A program made the translations under genes and the position numbers. DNA of 64,000 nucleotides from Ctena decussata. Taxonomy: Eukaryota; Mollusca; Bivalvia; Lucinida; Lucinidae. The stretch covers positions 104,951,298 to 105,015,297 of the forward strand of contig OZ022498.1 in the NCBI GenBank assembly GCA_963989385.1, written 5' to 3'. The notes beneath the pieces are model-generated. The model had not been told where the DNA came from and did not search any database. It worked only from the letters and a program-made list of their open reading frames with translations. This document shows positions 54,270 through 64,000 of this stretch, in pieces. Every line of letters starts with the position of its first letter. The stretch's first letter is position 1.

Positions 54270-55400
54270 AAGTTGAAGCGAGTTATTATCACCCGCTGAA
54301 GGCGGAGAGATATTGTTTGTCATTGTCTGTCCGTCCTTCCGTCCGTCCGTCTGTAGCCATAACTAAGTAACCACTGAACAGAATTTCATGAAACTTGAAA
54401 TAAATGTGTATCACCATAACGCAATGATGCATGTATAGTTTCAGCGGACTGGCATCAGTAATGCATGAGTTATGGCCCTTGAATTGCTTTAAAATCAATA
54501 GAATGAGACATAAATTAGTAACCAATTATTGGAATTTCATGAAACTTAAAACAAATATGTATCACTATAACACAGATGTGCACAAAAAGTCTCATTAGAA
54601 TGTCATCAGTAATGCATGAGTTATTGCCCTTTGATGAATTTAAAATTGATAAATTCAGACATAACTAAGAAACCCGTGACTGGAATTCTATGAAACTCAT
54701 ACTAAATACGTCTCACCATAACACTGTGGTGGAAGTTGAGTTTTGTCAGATTTACTTCAGTAATGCATGAGTTACTGCCCTTGGATTGCTTTAAAGTCGA
54801 CAAATTGAGTCATAACTAAGTACTAAGTAAATGGAATTTCGTGAAACTTAAAACAGAAGTGTATCGTCATAATACATTATTGCATATCATGTTTTGTCGT
54901 AAGGGCATCAGTAGACTAGCGCTAGTCAGATAATGAAAATGTTACTGTTAATAGAAAAAGAATTAACTTTTTTTTTCTTCTTTTCTCTGGCCAGTCTATA
55001 AAACTTGAATCTGCTCCTTTTCTGATATATACATTGAAGAAGAAGTCGAGCTGTAAGTTACAATAGACTAGCTGTAAGAACTGGGAAAATAGAATGGCCG
55101 ACTAATATAACTTCTTCGCCTAGTGGCTAGGCTAGGGCATCAGTAATGCATAAGTTATTGCCCTTGAATTTATTTTAATCCACAAAATTAAGGTACCAAT
55201 GGAGGAAGTGTCTTGAAACTGGATATAAATGTGTTCATCATAGTTGGGTGATGCTGAGGCAAGATTTTTAGCATAGTCTCACGTATGTAACCATTGCCCT
55301 TGATTTGAAGTCCAAATTAAGCTGTAACAAAGTAACCAGGGAACAAAATTTTATGAAACTTAAAATATACCATACACAAATAAGAGCTTCTCTTGCGGGG
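54270..55400. mobile_element. Pearl/Helentron-like tandem cassette E
   Basis: Begins with CACCCGCTGAAGGCGG-type hairpin, GATATTGTTTGTCATTGTC and (TCCG)n at 54,328-54,353. About five core units of 160-170 bp follow: CATAACTAAGTAACC, GGAATTTCATGAAACTT, TGTATCACCATAA, GGCATCAGTAATGCATGAGT, TGCCCTTGAATTGC. Matches the hairpin-microsatellite-tandem-core order of cassette B. Confidence 0.7.
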
Positions 55401-55929
55401 GATAGAAATTAAACGAATTTGCTTGTTGGTTTGGGCCTGTCCGCCCGTATTACATTTTGACAGCTGTGTGAAACTATAGAACGGTTTATGCTAGGACCTT
55501 GAAATTTTACACATGGAATGAGCATGAAAAATAAACTGACCCTCATTTTTTTCCGTCCGTCTGTGTTGTCTTTTCGGCTTAGGTATTCTATGTCGGGAAA
55601 CAACCTTACCATATCTAGAGAACTGTATTTATATTTGAGGTGTAGGTAAATCTGATTAACTTTTCAGCAAATTTCGTTCCGACTTAGACATGTTATACAA
55701 GCTTATAAACAAAATGTTAGAACCGCATATGTTGAGGTAAAATAACAAAAGTGAGAACTACATAAAATTTTAAGAACGGCAATTATTAATTTTCCCATTG
55801 ATAGTAGATGGCCAGTTAATCAACTAAGTGTACTGGGACAAAGTGTATACTTGAACAAGATTTCTTAAAATAGCATTTTGGCCGAAGACTGACCTAGCTT
55901 ATCCTTCAATTTTGTTTATATTAGCAAAC
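55401..55929. other. Spacer, no supported gene
   Basis: Only short frames; nothing recognised. Confidence 0.45.
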
Positions 55930-56034
55930 AATACAGTATTTACTGGAGTCAGTGGGACGTCACTGCGACGCCATGAGCCTGCTGGGAAGGTAAATGTGAT
56001 TAGATCATTGTCTTGTTTCTATTTTATGTTGTAG

Positions 56035-56098
56035 ATGCGCTAAAATGTATTTGGCAATCTGAATAAAGAATTGAATTGAATTGAATTGTATTTTGGTT
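56035..56098 (+). mobile_element. LINE/SINE 3' tail (TTGAA)n
   Basis: AATCTGAATAAAGAATTGAATTGAATTG: a polyadenylation-like signal followed by a pentamer tail. Confidence 0.6.
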
Positions 56099-56599
56099 CA
56101 TGTGCTCCAGTTGCCAAATAGTTTCACTTAAATTCTACAAAATAACTTCAGTCTGTAGGAAAGATACAATCTACGACCTTGTGTTATCTCGCGTTTTTTT
56201 ATAACTTTGAACCAGATGCAAAGTGGTATTAAGTCATCATTTCTAGCGATATGTTTTAGAACACAAACATGCTCTTCCGTATGATCCGAACGGCCCCTGT
56301 TGCACTTTGGCTGGGTAGGCACTGTTGTGTCCCCTACCGACCCACCCATCCATCGCGGATGTTTATCTGAACCAATTAGTCCTCAAATGTATGCAAATTA
56401 ACTAACACTGAACGTTATGTGTGTTTGAGATAAATCTAGCTTACAAAAAGAAAAAAAAAAGAAGAATAAAACAATCATATAGTGTAGCTTGGGTTTGTTC
56501 ATTAGTCAGATTGACGAGATAGTCTAACTTGATTCCGGTATCTTTTCTATAAAACTTCAAGAAAAAAATAGCGATTCGTCTTGACATACAGCTATAATA

Positions 56600-57185
56600 T
56601 ACACCTGGAAAAAAGTTAAGCACCCCACCCCCCAGTAAAAATTCTTTTTTTTTTCATCCAGCATCATAGAAAGAAAAACCAGCTGTTGAAATTGATTTTG
56701 AATGCAGTTCAAAAATTGGTACATCTAACATGTTCTGGCTGAATTTGGGGCTGTCATTTGTCAAAATGATGATATTTTTTCCAGAATAGCAAGACGGTCC
56801 TGTTTTATGTAGGGGTTGAACTTCACACTCTTATTCACGGACTCATTGCCTTACATACCTTTTACAAGCTTTAGCCTTAATGTGCTTATTAAATCAGTCG
56901 CTTCTAGATATAAACAACCAATGAAACACCAAGTTGCTTGATTGCAGCCCCAAAGTTAAACAAGTCACTTTTTTTGTTCAAAACATAACCTGCGCTTTCA
57001 ATTAAAATTTTTGACTGATTTACTTCCAACCGATGCCCTTTTATTCGGATATCAAGAAGCAGCATATCAAGGCTTAATAATTACGAAAAGAAATGGTTCG
57101 GAATACTATCAGTGAAAAGTTGTGAAAAGTTTAGATTACACTTCTGCAACAATAATTCGGGGTGCTTAACTTTTTTTCAGGTGTA
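56600..57185. mobile_element. TIR element, TACACCTGGAAAAAAGTTAAG ends
   Basis: Left TACACCTGGAAAAAAGTTAA + GCACC, right GGTGCTTAAC + TTTTTTTCAGGTGTA; 586 bp, TA-rich edges. Mariner-like by ends. No transposase. Confidence 0.75.
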
Positions 57186-57309
57186 TATACAGTCATGACT
57201 CGCGGCAACGCCATAGTAAACTGATGTTTCGACTCCATTGTTTTAGCGAGGCCCACCCTATTCAACCGCGGAGGTTTCGGAATAAAGTCAGTATTATGGT
57301 TAATATTAG

Positions 57310-58945
57310 AAATGTTTTTTTTTTATAGAAAAACAGATGTCCCCCACCAGCCCAATTCCATCCCCTCTTATCCCTCAAAAGTGTGTTCCCACCCACTGGT
57401 TTCATTATCCTAAAATTTTGCTATGTTGATAACATCTATTAAGTTTAGTCTAAAGATAAAGGGGTCAAGGTCATTAAAAACTAAACCTGTTTCAAACCTG
57501 TCACAATGATATATCGATGCAAGACTGATGAATTTCCATCCATCGGTTCAAGAAAATCTCATTTATAGGGGAAATTTAACATTTGTAAGTTGGCTATTGA
57601 CCTTGATTCTGAGTTCAAGGTGACAATATCACAGTTCATTCTTAACACTGTCCCAAAGGAATATCTATGCTAGGGAATCAAGTCAAACATTTAAGAGATG
57701 TATCAATTTTACTGAAATTTTACATATTCAAGTCCTCCTGTGACCTTGAAAATAAGGTATAAGTCATCAAAATCTCTTGAGCTTGTTTAAATGATCTATC
57801 TTTGCAAGTTTGGAGAAAATCCGTCTATTGGGTCAGAAGAAATCCTACAAACAAGATCAGACCTTGAAAATGGGGTCAAGGTCAACAAAAACTAAATATA
57901 TCTTAAACCTGTTTCAGTGATATATCCATACAAGTCTGAAGAATATCCATCAACTGGTTCAAGAAATATCTCATTTTTATGAAAAATTAAAATTTCTAAG
58001 TTGGCCTCTGACCTTGAAAATGTGGTTAAGGTCACTAAATCAGAGTCAACTCTTGTCATTGTCCAGGAGGTATATCTATGCAATTTTGGTGGGAATCAAA
58101 CCAAACATTCAAGAGATGTATCAATTTTACTGAAATTCTAACATATTCAAGTCCTCCTGTGACCTTGAAAATAAGGTCAATGCCGTCAAAATCTCTTAAG
58201 CTTGTTTAAATGAAATAGCTACACAAGTTTGGATAAAATCCATCTACTGGTTCAGAAGATATCATACATACAAGACTATGGCCTTGAAAATGGGGTCACG
58301 GTCAGCAAAAACTAAACATCTTAAACTTGTCCAAGTGATATATCCATACAAGTCTGATGAAAATCCATTAAACGGTTCAAGAGATATCTCATTTTTATGA
58401 AAATATTAAAATACGTCTGTCGGATTTTGTGCTTGAAAATGGGGTCAAGGTCACCAAATCAGAGTTAACTCTTGCGATTGTCCCAGAGGTATAGCTATGC
58501 AAGTTTGGTGGGAATCAAGCCAAACGCTCCAGAGATATATCTATTTTAGCGAAATTTTTACATATTTAAGTCCTCCTGTGACCTTGAAAATGAGTTTAAG
58601 GTCACCAAAATCTAATTATGCCTTAAGCTGGTCCCAATAATATATCCATGCAAGTTTCGTGGAATTCTATTCACTGGTTCAAGAGATATCGTGGGTACAA
58701 GAAATTGTCACGCCGACGCCAACGCACAAAATTTAACAGCTTGAGGCCTTCTGTGACCTTGAAGATGGGATCAAAGTCACCAAAACCTAACCAGCTCTTC
58801 GGCTTGTCCGAATAACGTATCCATGCAACTTTGGTATAAATTCCACCAACTGGTTCAAGAAATATGGTGGGTACAAGCTGTGTGACGCCGACGCACCGCA
58901 CTGAAAACAATATGTCCTCACCTTTGGTGGAGGGACATAATGACT
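57310..58945. mobile_element. Pearl/Helentron-like tandem cassette F
   Basis: Starts ACAGATGTCCCCCACC. About seven alternating units of roughly 190-270 bp include TGATATATCCATACAAG, TCCATCAACTGGTTCAAGA, TCCTCCTGTGACCTTGAAAA and TGGGGTCAAGGTCA. GACGCCGACGC tracts lie at 58,710 and 58,884, and the closing hairpin TGTCCTCACCTTTGGTGGA is followed by GGGACATAATG. Same end organisation as cassettes C and D. Confidence 0.7.
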
Positions 58946-59049
58946 CTTTAGCATGAGTTATAACGTATTTGGAATGAGGGATCGGTCTTTTGCCAACGCT
59001 ATTTAATCGAATGAATTCATCTTACCTCACATAAGTAATGATATAACAG

Positions 59050-60710
59050 AGCCGCAAACATGTTGTTCTGTATGTTTGTCTCTATCGAAGGTTTACTCCA
59101 GTATGCTAAAGTCAGAAAGGGGGCATAACTCAAGCAATATTTATACGATATAGCGATCAAAAATCAATAAGGTCATCTGCACATTGACACTTAACTGAAT
59201 GCCTTACTGAGGTTGTCAGTGTATATTTTGACTTAGTGGCAAAACTAGAAAAAAAAACTATGCCTCCCCCTCCACAAACACACACTCTCTAAATAATACA
59301 GATAGCTGACGAAAATGGTCTGTACAAAAACGCAGTCATGAGGAAACAAACTTCCAGCTCATGTTTTCAAAACAGGGGCATAGCTCTGCATAAGTTCCCG
59401 GCGGACGGAATATGAAATAAAATATAGGTCTGTTAGTTTTTCATAAACAATTCACTACATGTCAATTTCAGCCTTCAACGATCAATATTTTTTTTTTACT
59501 TACAGTAACCTTTCAATTTAGAAAGACGTTCTATTCCTAGAACAGGAGCATAATTCTCTAAACGATGAACGCGTTATAATGTGTTTGTCATCTGGGCCCA
59601 GTTGTTCAAAGCATCGTTAGCCTAACGAGCTCGTTAAGAGGTCTACTCGTTCAGTGTTTTGTGACTTTATAGCCAAATACACTGACATTTTTGGTTGAAA
59701 AATATCTGAGAAGCTTTTCACATTTTTTTCAACAAAAATATTGGCATATTTAAGTTATTAACGTTTGAAATTTTAACGTCACGTTACCATCGACGTCGTT
59801 AGTTTTGAACAACTGGGCCCAGAATGCCATTCAACACATCAATTACAAATACAAAACAAAAACAGTATACCAAAAAATTAGCTGTCTAGATGAAACGGTT
59901 TCAGTTTAGAGCTAAAAAAAAAGGTAAAAAAAATGCCAAAGTCAACAAAGGGCATAATTCAGTCATAGTTTTTAAACCTTAGTCCCTAGCAGTATGTAAA
60001 ATATGGGCTTCCTGGCACCACCAAGTTTCCTAGGATTTGGGGAACAAACTTTCAACTAATTTTTCGAAAAAAGGGGTATTACTATGAAAGTGTCAAGTCC
60101 GATGGAAAAATATGTTCAGCTACTTTTTTTGACAATCATTAATACAATTCAACGTTATGGTTCTCAGAATAACTGACAAAACCAAATGCTTAAAGTATAC
60201 CAGAAATCGACTTTCTACGTCAAACGTTTCGAAAATTGGAAAAAACGTCGAAGTCTACATAGGTCATAATTCAGTTATACTTTTACGAAATTTGCCCAGA
60301 AAGTTATAAGTTATTTACACCTTAGGCCTTAGCAGTATGTCCAGTATTAGCATTAACGGGTTTCCCAGCATTAGCAGAATAAACTTTCACATATGTTTTG
60401 ATAAAGGGGCATAACTGTGCAAGTACAAGACAAACAGACAAGAAAAAGAAAAAAAATCCACTCTCATTTAATGGTTTTCCATATATGAAATATCAAAGCC
60501 CCAGCAATTATAAATCATCTCTAAAGAGAAAACGGACATAATTCTGACAATAATCAACACAACATAACGTTAGTATCATCAGAATAATTGAAACATCAAG
60601 AACTCGTAATATACCAAAACTCATCGAGTTTCTAGATTTAAAGTTTCGAAGGTCGGAAAATGCCAAAGTGGCCAAAGGAGCATATTTCAGTCATGCTTTA
60701 CACAAGTAGC
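59050..60710. repeat. Degenerate tandem region G
   Basis: Weakly conserved repeats of about 285-310 bp: CAAAG(T/G)GGCATAA(T/C)TCAGTCAT, CCTAGCAGTATGT, GTTTCC(A/T)AG, AACAAACTTTCAACT. Interrupted by the 59,592 MITE. Confidence 0.55.
59592..59821. mobile_element. MITE, TGGGCCCAGTTGTTCAAA ends
   Basis: 230 bp with perfect 18-bp ends TGGGCCCAGTTGTTCAAA and TTTGAACAACTGGGCCCA. GTTAGCCTAACGAG-like inner repeats. No ORF. Confidence 0.9.
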
Positions 60711-60985
60711 CTAAAAGTCTATCAAGTTATCCACAATTTAAGCCCGAGCAGTGTACTAGACATGAGCATCCTAGCTTCAACGGTTTTTCCAAGAGTTTAG
60801 CCTAAACTTTGAGTCTATCAAGTTATCCACAATTTAAGCCCGAGCAGTGTACTAGACATGAGCATCCTAGCTCCAACGGTTTTTCCAAGAGTTTAGCCTA
60901 AAAGTCCTAAAAGTCTATCAAGTTATCCACAATTTAAGCCCGTACAGTGTACTAGACACCAACTGTTTTTCCAAGATTTTGGGCA
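60711..60985. repeat. Near-identical triple repeat of about 96-100 bp
   Basis: AGTCTATCAAGTTATCCACA...GCAGTGTACTAGACATGAGC...GGTTTTTCCAAGAGTTTAGC at 60,715, 60,811 and about 60,911. The first two copies are almost identical, much less diverged than the surrounding array. Confidence 0.85.
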
Positions 60986-61121
60986 CGAACTCTCGATCTG
61001 TTATTTTTTAAATGAATAAATAAATAAAATAAAAAAAATGATGAATTATTGAAATAGATAAATAATAATCAAATAATGATAATAAAACAGTCAACCCTGC
61101 AAATACAAGACTGACGGACTA

Positions 61122-61312
61122 GTCTGCTAAACTCCGTTCATTAATTCTGAAACTGGGGTTTTCGCTGCTCATACTTTTATAATCTAACCAATCCATGTAA
61201 GACTGTTCATAGTGATAAAGCTCTACTTCCGCCGATTTCTCATAAAGGTCTCATGTATCTTAGCCTGGCGTCTAATGCTGCAGTGATATGAACGAAACAG
61301 CAAATTCCAAAA
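61122..61312. repeat. Inverted repeat, left arm
   Basis: CTAAACTCCGTTCATTAATTC...ACTTCCGCCGATTTCTCAT; inverted match at 63,150-63,338. The first 80 bp are well conserved, the rest diverged. Confidence 0.7.
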
Positions 61313-62409
61313 ACGTGTCCGCAAACTAAGACCATTTGACGAAAATTGACAGCCTAAAGTCATACATATTCAGATACGTTACACGTGGGTATCACGCTGG
61401 TCATTTGAGTAATAACTGTTGTCCCTCCAACAAAGTCACAGGAATAAGAAAAAACAAGCGTTTTGAAGTTCGGCTACTTTTTAATACAGAAAAAAATACC
61501 AAAATACTACATGAGCTACATTTTTCAGTTTTGACAACTCTGAATTTTAGGATTGAAAATCAGACACAGACACAGTTTCTTTACCATATTTTGAACACTT
61601 GTATTTGTTTTTGTCATATTTTCTCAGGAAAATATCAAAAGTAGATACATATAAACAACGGGACATTTGTGTCGTCCGACTCAGAAGCGAACTTCAAGCC
61701 CATAAATGTCCCTGCATTTATCTATTTCTTCCTTTCTATCATTTTTCTCATGGTGATGTTTCACGCAAAAATGTGGCATAACGTATCTGCGAACAGGAAA
61801 ATCTCAAACCGGTCAGCTAGAGACTTTGTTATGTCCCTCTGTGTCCACACAACCACACATCAGATGTGCGAAAAGCAATAGCTCAGACCTGCTTTCGCAT
61901 ATATACGGAAGGAAATATCACATGCGTGCGGGTTCACCTTTGTACGTAAATGTCTATGACCTTTTGAGACAGTGTTTCAGTCTATATCGGGCCGCAATGT
62001 GTATGAATACAGTTTCTTGGAAGTAAACGATTTGCACGCTTGGGAAAATGTACCCTTTTATTGTACGAACAGGGAAGACTCAGCTCGTGTAGTCATATCA
62101 GAGTCTACATTTTTGCATAAACATTCTTGGATGATATGAAACAATGAGCAGCCTGTACAGTTGAGTATTAACAGTCTGCACATGACCTAATATCTTTTTC
62201 ACATGACGCAAGTGAAATATATCATGTGAATCGCGAAAAAGTAACCTCTTGTATGTGTCTTAGCTTTTCACGTAAACTCGGAACCGTGAGGTTGACTTCG
62301 ACTTCCGGTTGGCTCTGATCAGACTGCATCCTGTTTGCGCAAGCCGTAAGGTTCGACGGTGTAGTATTTACGTTAAGGTATTCTTTGCATATATAAATGT
62401 TTGTGTCGC
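61313..62409. other. Interior of the inverted-repeat pair, no supported gene
   Basis: Frames of 60-102 codons on the plus strand (61,336-62,026) show no domain. A fragment of the TTTCAGTCTATATCG repeat lies at about 61,960-62,000. Confidence 0.45.
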
Positions 62410-62700
62410 GGGGTTGAGATCGGAGTGGTAGACTAATGGAGGAAATAATTTTTTGAAAAGAAGTGGGGGCGGAGGGGGGAGGGGGATGGCTAAAGAGTGT
62501 GTGTCTAGAGACTAGGGTGGTGGTTTGGGTGGTAGATTGAATAAAGAGGTGTGTGTTTGGGAAGCGGTCATGTCGAGGAGTGGGGGTCTGGATGGTAGAC
62601 TAATTGAGCGGAGGGAGTGTAAGTAGTGTAGGGGAGATTATTATCGGTTTTACAGTAGGGGTGGGGTGGGTGTGGATAAGAAGGAGGAATAGACTGATTA
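62410..62700. repeat. G-rich minisatellite-like tract
   Basis: Plus strand is strongly G over C, with several GGGGG runs and recurring GGTAGACTAAT and GTGGGGGTCTGGATGG. Potential G-quadruplex former. Confidence 0.65.
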
Positions 62701-62842
62701 AGGGGAGCTGTAATAAATTTGAGAAGTGCACGGTTTGGACCTTATGTCCTTGTATTTAACTTTAACAGTGGTAATAATGTTTTGGAAATTTAGAACTTTA
62801 TTACATACTGACGAAAGCTGTAATATTTGCGTTAAAATAACG

Positions 62843-62905
62843 CCAGTGAACACCATTACGTCGCACTGACGCTGATATGACGTCGTTTAAACGTTGTTTG
62901 CTGGT
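62843..62905. mobile_element. Degraded GACGTCA-family fragment
   Basis: ACGCCAGTGAAC...TTACGTCGCACTGACGCTGATATGACGTCGTTTAAACGTTG; the termini are lost. A similar fragment is at 55,930-55,986. Confidence 0.45.
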
Positions 62906-63149
62906 GGCGATACTATGATGAAACACTAAAAACCTTGTCTAGTGTGAATTTATGCGGTGTAATAAATTTCAAACTGAGACAAAATTATCTGGATGACAAG
63001 CTTGTAGTCACGCTGACTGATTTCGCACGCGCAGAACATGTGTTAGAATACTAACCCCACCCGTACACAAAAGTATTTATAGCGACCGCTTTATATGGTA
63101 TTAAAAGGCGTTACCAACCTGTCCGATGGACTTAGTATCGGATTGAAAA

Positions 63150-63338
63150 TCTGAAATTTGCAGTTTTGTGCAGGTTAGCCCAGCATCGTACGAAGGACAG
63201 AGTCATAGGACACATCGATGAGGAATCGGCGGAAGTCTAGCATTATCACTATGCAAACTCTTACCTGGATTGATTAGATTATGAAAGTAAGAGCAGCGAA
63301 AAACCCAGTTTCAGAATTAATGAATGGAGTTTAATGAA
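63150..63338. repeat. Inverted repeat, right arm
   Basis: Complement of 61,122-61,312, including GGCGGAAGTCTAG and TTCAGAATTAATGAATGGAG. The minus strand has an open stretch (LCPSYDAGLTCTKLQ) here, too weak to call an exon. Confidence 0.65.
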
Positions 63339-63517
63339 ATTTCCAGGCTATAAAAGTTCATTGAGTAATGGTAGTTCTACGTACGGGACGGACGGATTTA
63401 CTGACAGTCTGTCAAGCCCAAACCAATAGCCCCCTCAATTCCTCCAAGTGGGATGCATAAAGAATTTGCGCTCTTAGAGAGCAATTGTTTACTTTAAAAT
63501 TCCCCACACCCTTTGAA

Positions 63518-63520
<3 letters not shown>

Positions 63521-63551
<31 letters not shown>
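63521..63551. repeat. (GA)n microsatellite
   Basis: About 15 GA units; generates a spurious Ser-Leu repeat frame on the minus strand. Confidence 0.95.
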
Positions 63552-63552
<1 letters not shown>

Positions 63553-63644
63553 CAGGGCTATTTCTTCAGAAAAATCGAACCAGATTCTGCACTGTTTGCC
63601 ATTCCGACAGCACTTTGCATGTGTCACACTATAGCAGTAATATA

Positions 63645-63876
63645 TGAGCCGCGACACGAGAAATCTTACAAAGTGGCATGTGCGCCCAGCGAAGACCCAG
63701 ACCAGCCTGGGTATCCGCCAAGCCCGATCAGAGGCCTCGCTGTGCACTTAAGGGTTGCTAAGGACCTAGCCTAGCTCCATGCGGACAGCAAAGACTGATC
63801 AGAATAGGCGGATGCCCAGGCTGATCTGTCTTCGCTGAATGCACATGCACTTTGCGATTTTCTCGTGCGCGGCACA
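63645..63876. mobile_element. Fold-back MITE, TGAGCCGCG family (copy 6)
   Basis: TGAGCCGCGACACGAGAAAT left end, preceded by TA; right end worn (TTTTCTCGTGCGCGGCACA). Inner CCAGACCAGCCTGGG arms diverged. Confidence 0.8.
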
Positions 63877-64000
63877 ATTATAAAGCAACATAAAGCTGTC
63901 TCAATATTTTAGTACTGATTTGAGTAGTGTAATTATTCCGGGGTTCCGCATAATCAGCTAAACTGTTGGTCATATCGCGAAACCGGAGAGCAAGCGATAT

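Noticed and set aside
63412..63747. 111-codon frame with a Leu/Ser-rich stretch resembling a signal peptide
   Set aside because: The hydrophobic run comes from the (GA)n microsatellite and the frame overlaps a MITE.

Overview
The window looks like animal nuclear DNA from a mollusc, most probably a bivalve. It is AT-rich and gene-poor, has long introns with consensus GT-AG junctions, and is packed with palindromic miniature DNA transposons, SINE/LINE tails and imperfect tandem arrays of about 100-200 bp units with the pearl/Helentron-like layout described from bivalves. There are no prokaryotic operons, and I found no tRNA, rRNA or CRISPR loci. The species cannot be named from the sequence alone.

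Genes. All convincing host coding sequence is on the minus strand and consists of exons of secreted Ly6/uPAR (three-finger) type proteins. Three exons at 53.94-53.83, 49.94-49.87 and 49.47-49.32 kb join in frame into one Ly6-like cysteine domain. The last ends in phase 1, and every later exon in the chain is phase compatible: a 1,257-bp Pro/Gly/Thr/His repeat exon (39.48-38.23 kb), a Ser/Thr/Pro exon (33.78-33.63 kb) and a mucin-like Thr/Ser exon (32.64-32.27 kb). Two short cysteine-containing candidate exons follow near 31.5 and 30.0 kb. Further along lie a second Ly6 half-domain exon (29.74-29.61 kb) and two paralogous terminal exons with stop codons (27.46-27.24 and 23.01-22.80 kb), either of which fits the 29.7-kb exon in phase. 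The signal-peptide exon was not found and may lie beyond 64 kb. Whether this is one modular gene or two neighbours is unresolved.

Mobile DNA, left to right. 1-4.3 kb is a satellite array with a defined end. 8.4-12.1 kb holds a 5'-truncated non-LTR retrotransposon with a nonsense mutation, fused to a MITE. 13.1-14.2 kb is a mariner-like non-autonomous element. 17.6-20.4 kb contains two tandem arrays, one carrying repeated perfect AGGTCAnnnTGACCT palindromes. 20.8-21.8 kb is saturated with ACGTA-type motifs. 21.9-37 kb mixes MITEs, an ATTCGT-saturated inverted-repeat element and an intronic tandem cassette. 36.6-38.1 kb is a 1.4-kb palindrome.

The most striking structure is 39,727-47,117: a 7.4-kb fold-back element made of the same satellite in two inverted arms, flanked by a perfect 9-bp direct repeat GTTATACGG. 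It has two younger insertions nested in it, one a 1,969-bp long-TIR element starting CAC with a 5-bp duplication GTGTA. It sits in the intron between the third Ly6 exon and the repeat exon. A second long-TIR element (51.07-53.75 kb) occupies the previous intron. 54-64 kb holds three more tandem cassettes, MITEs, a G-rich minisatellite and an inverted repeat pair.

All calls come from reading the sequence by eye. Family names rest on termini, target duplications and motifs, not on database searches.
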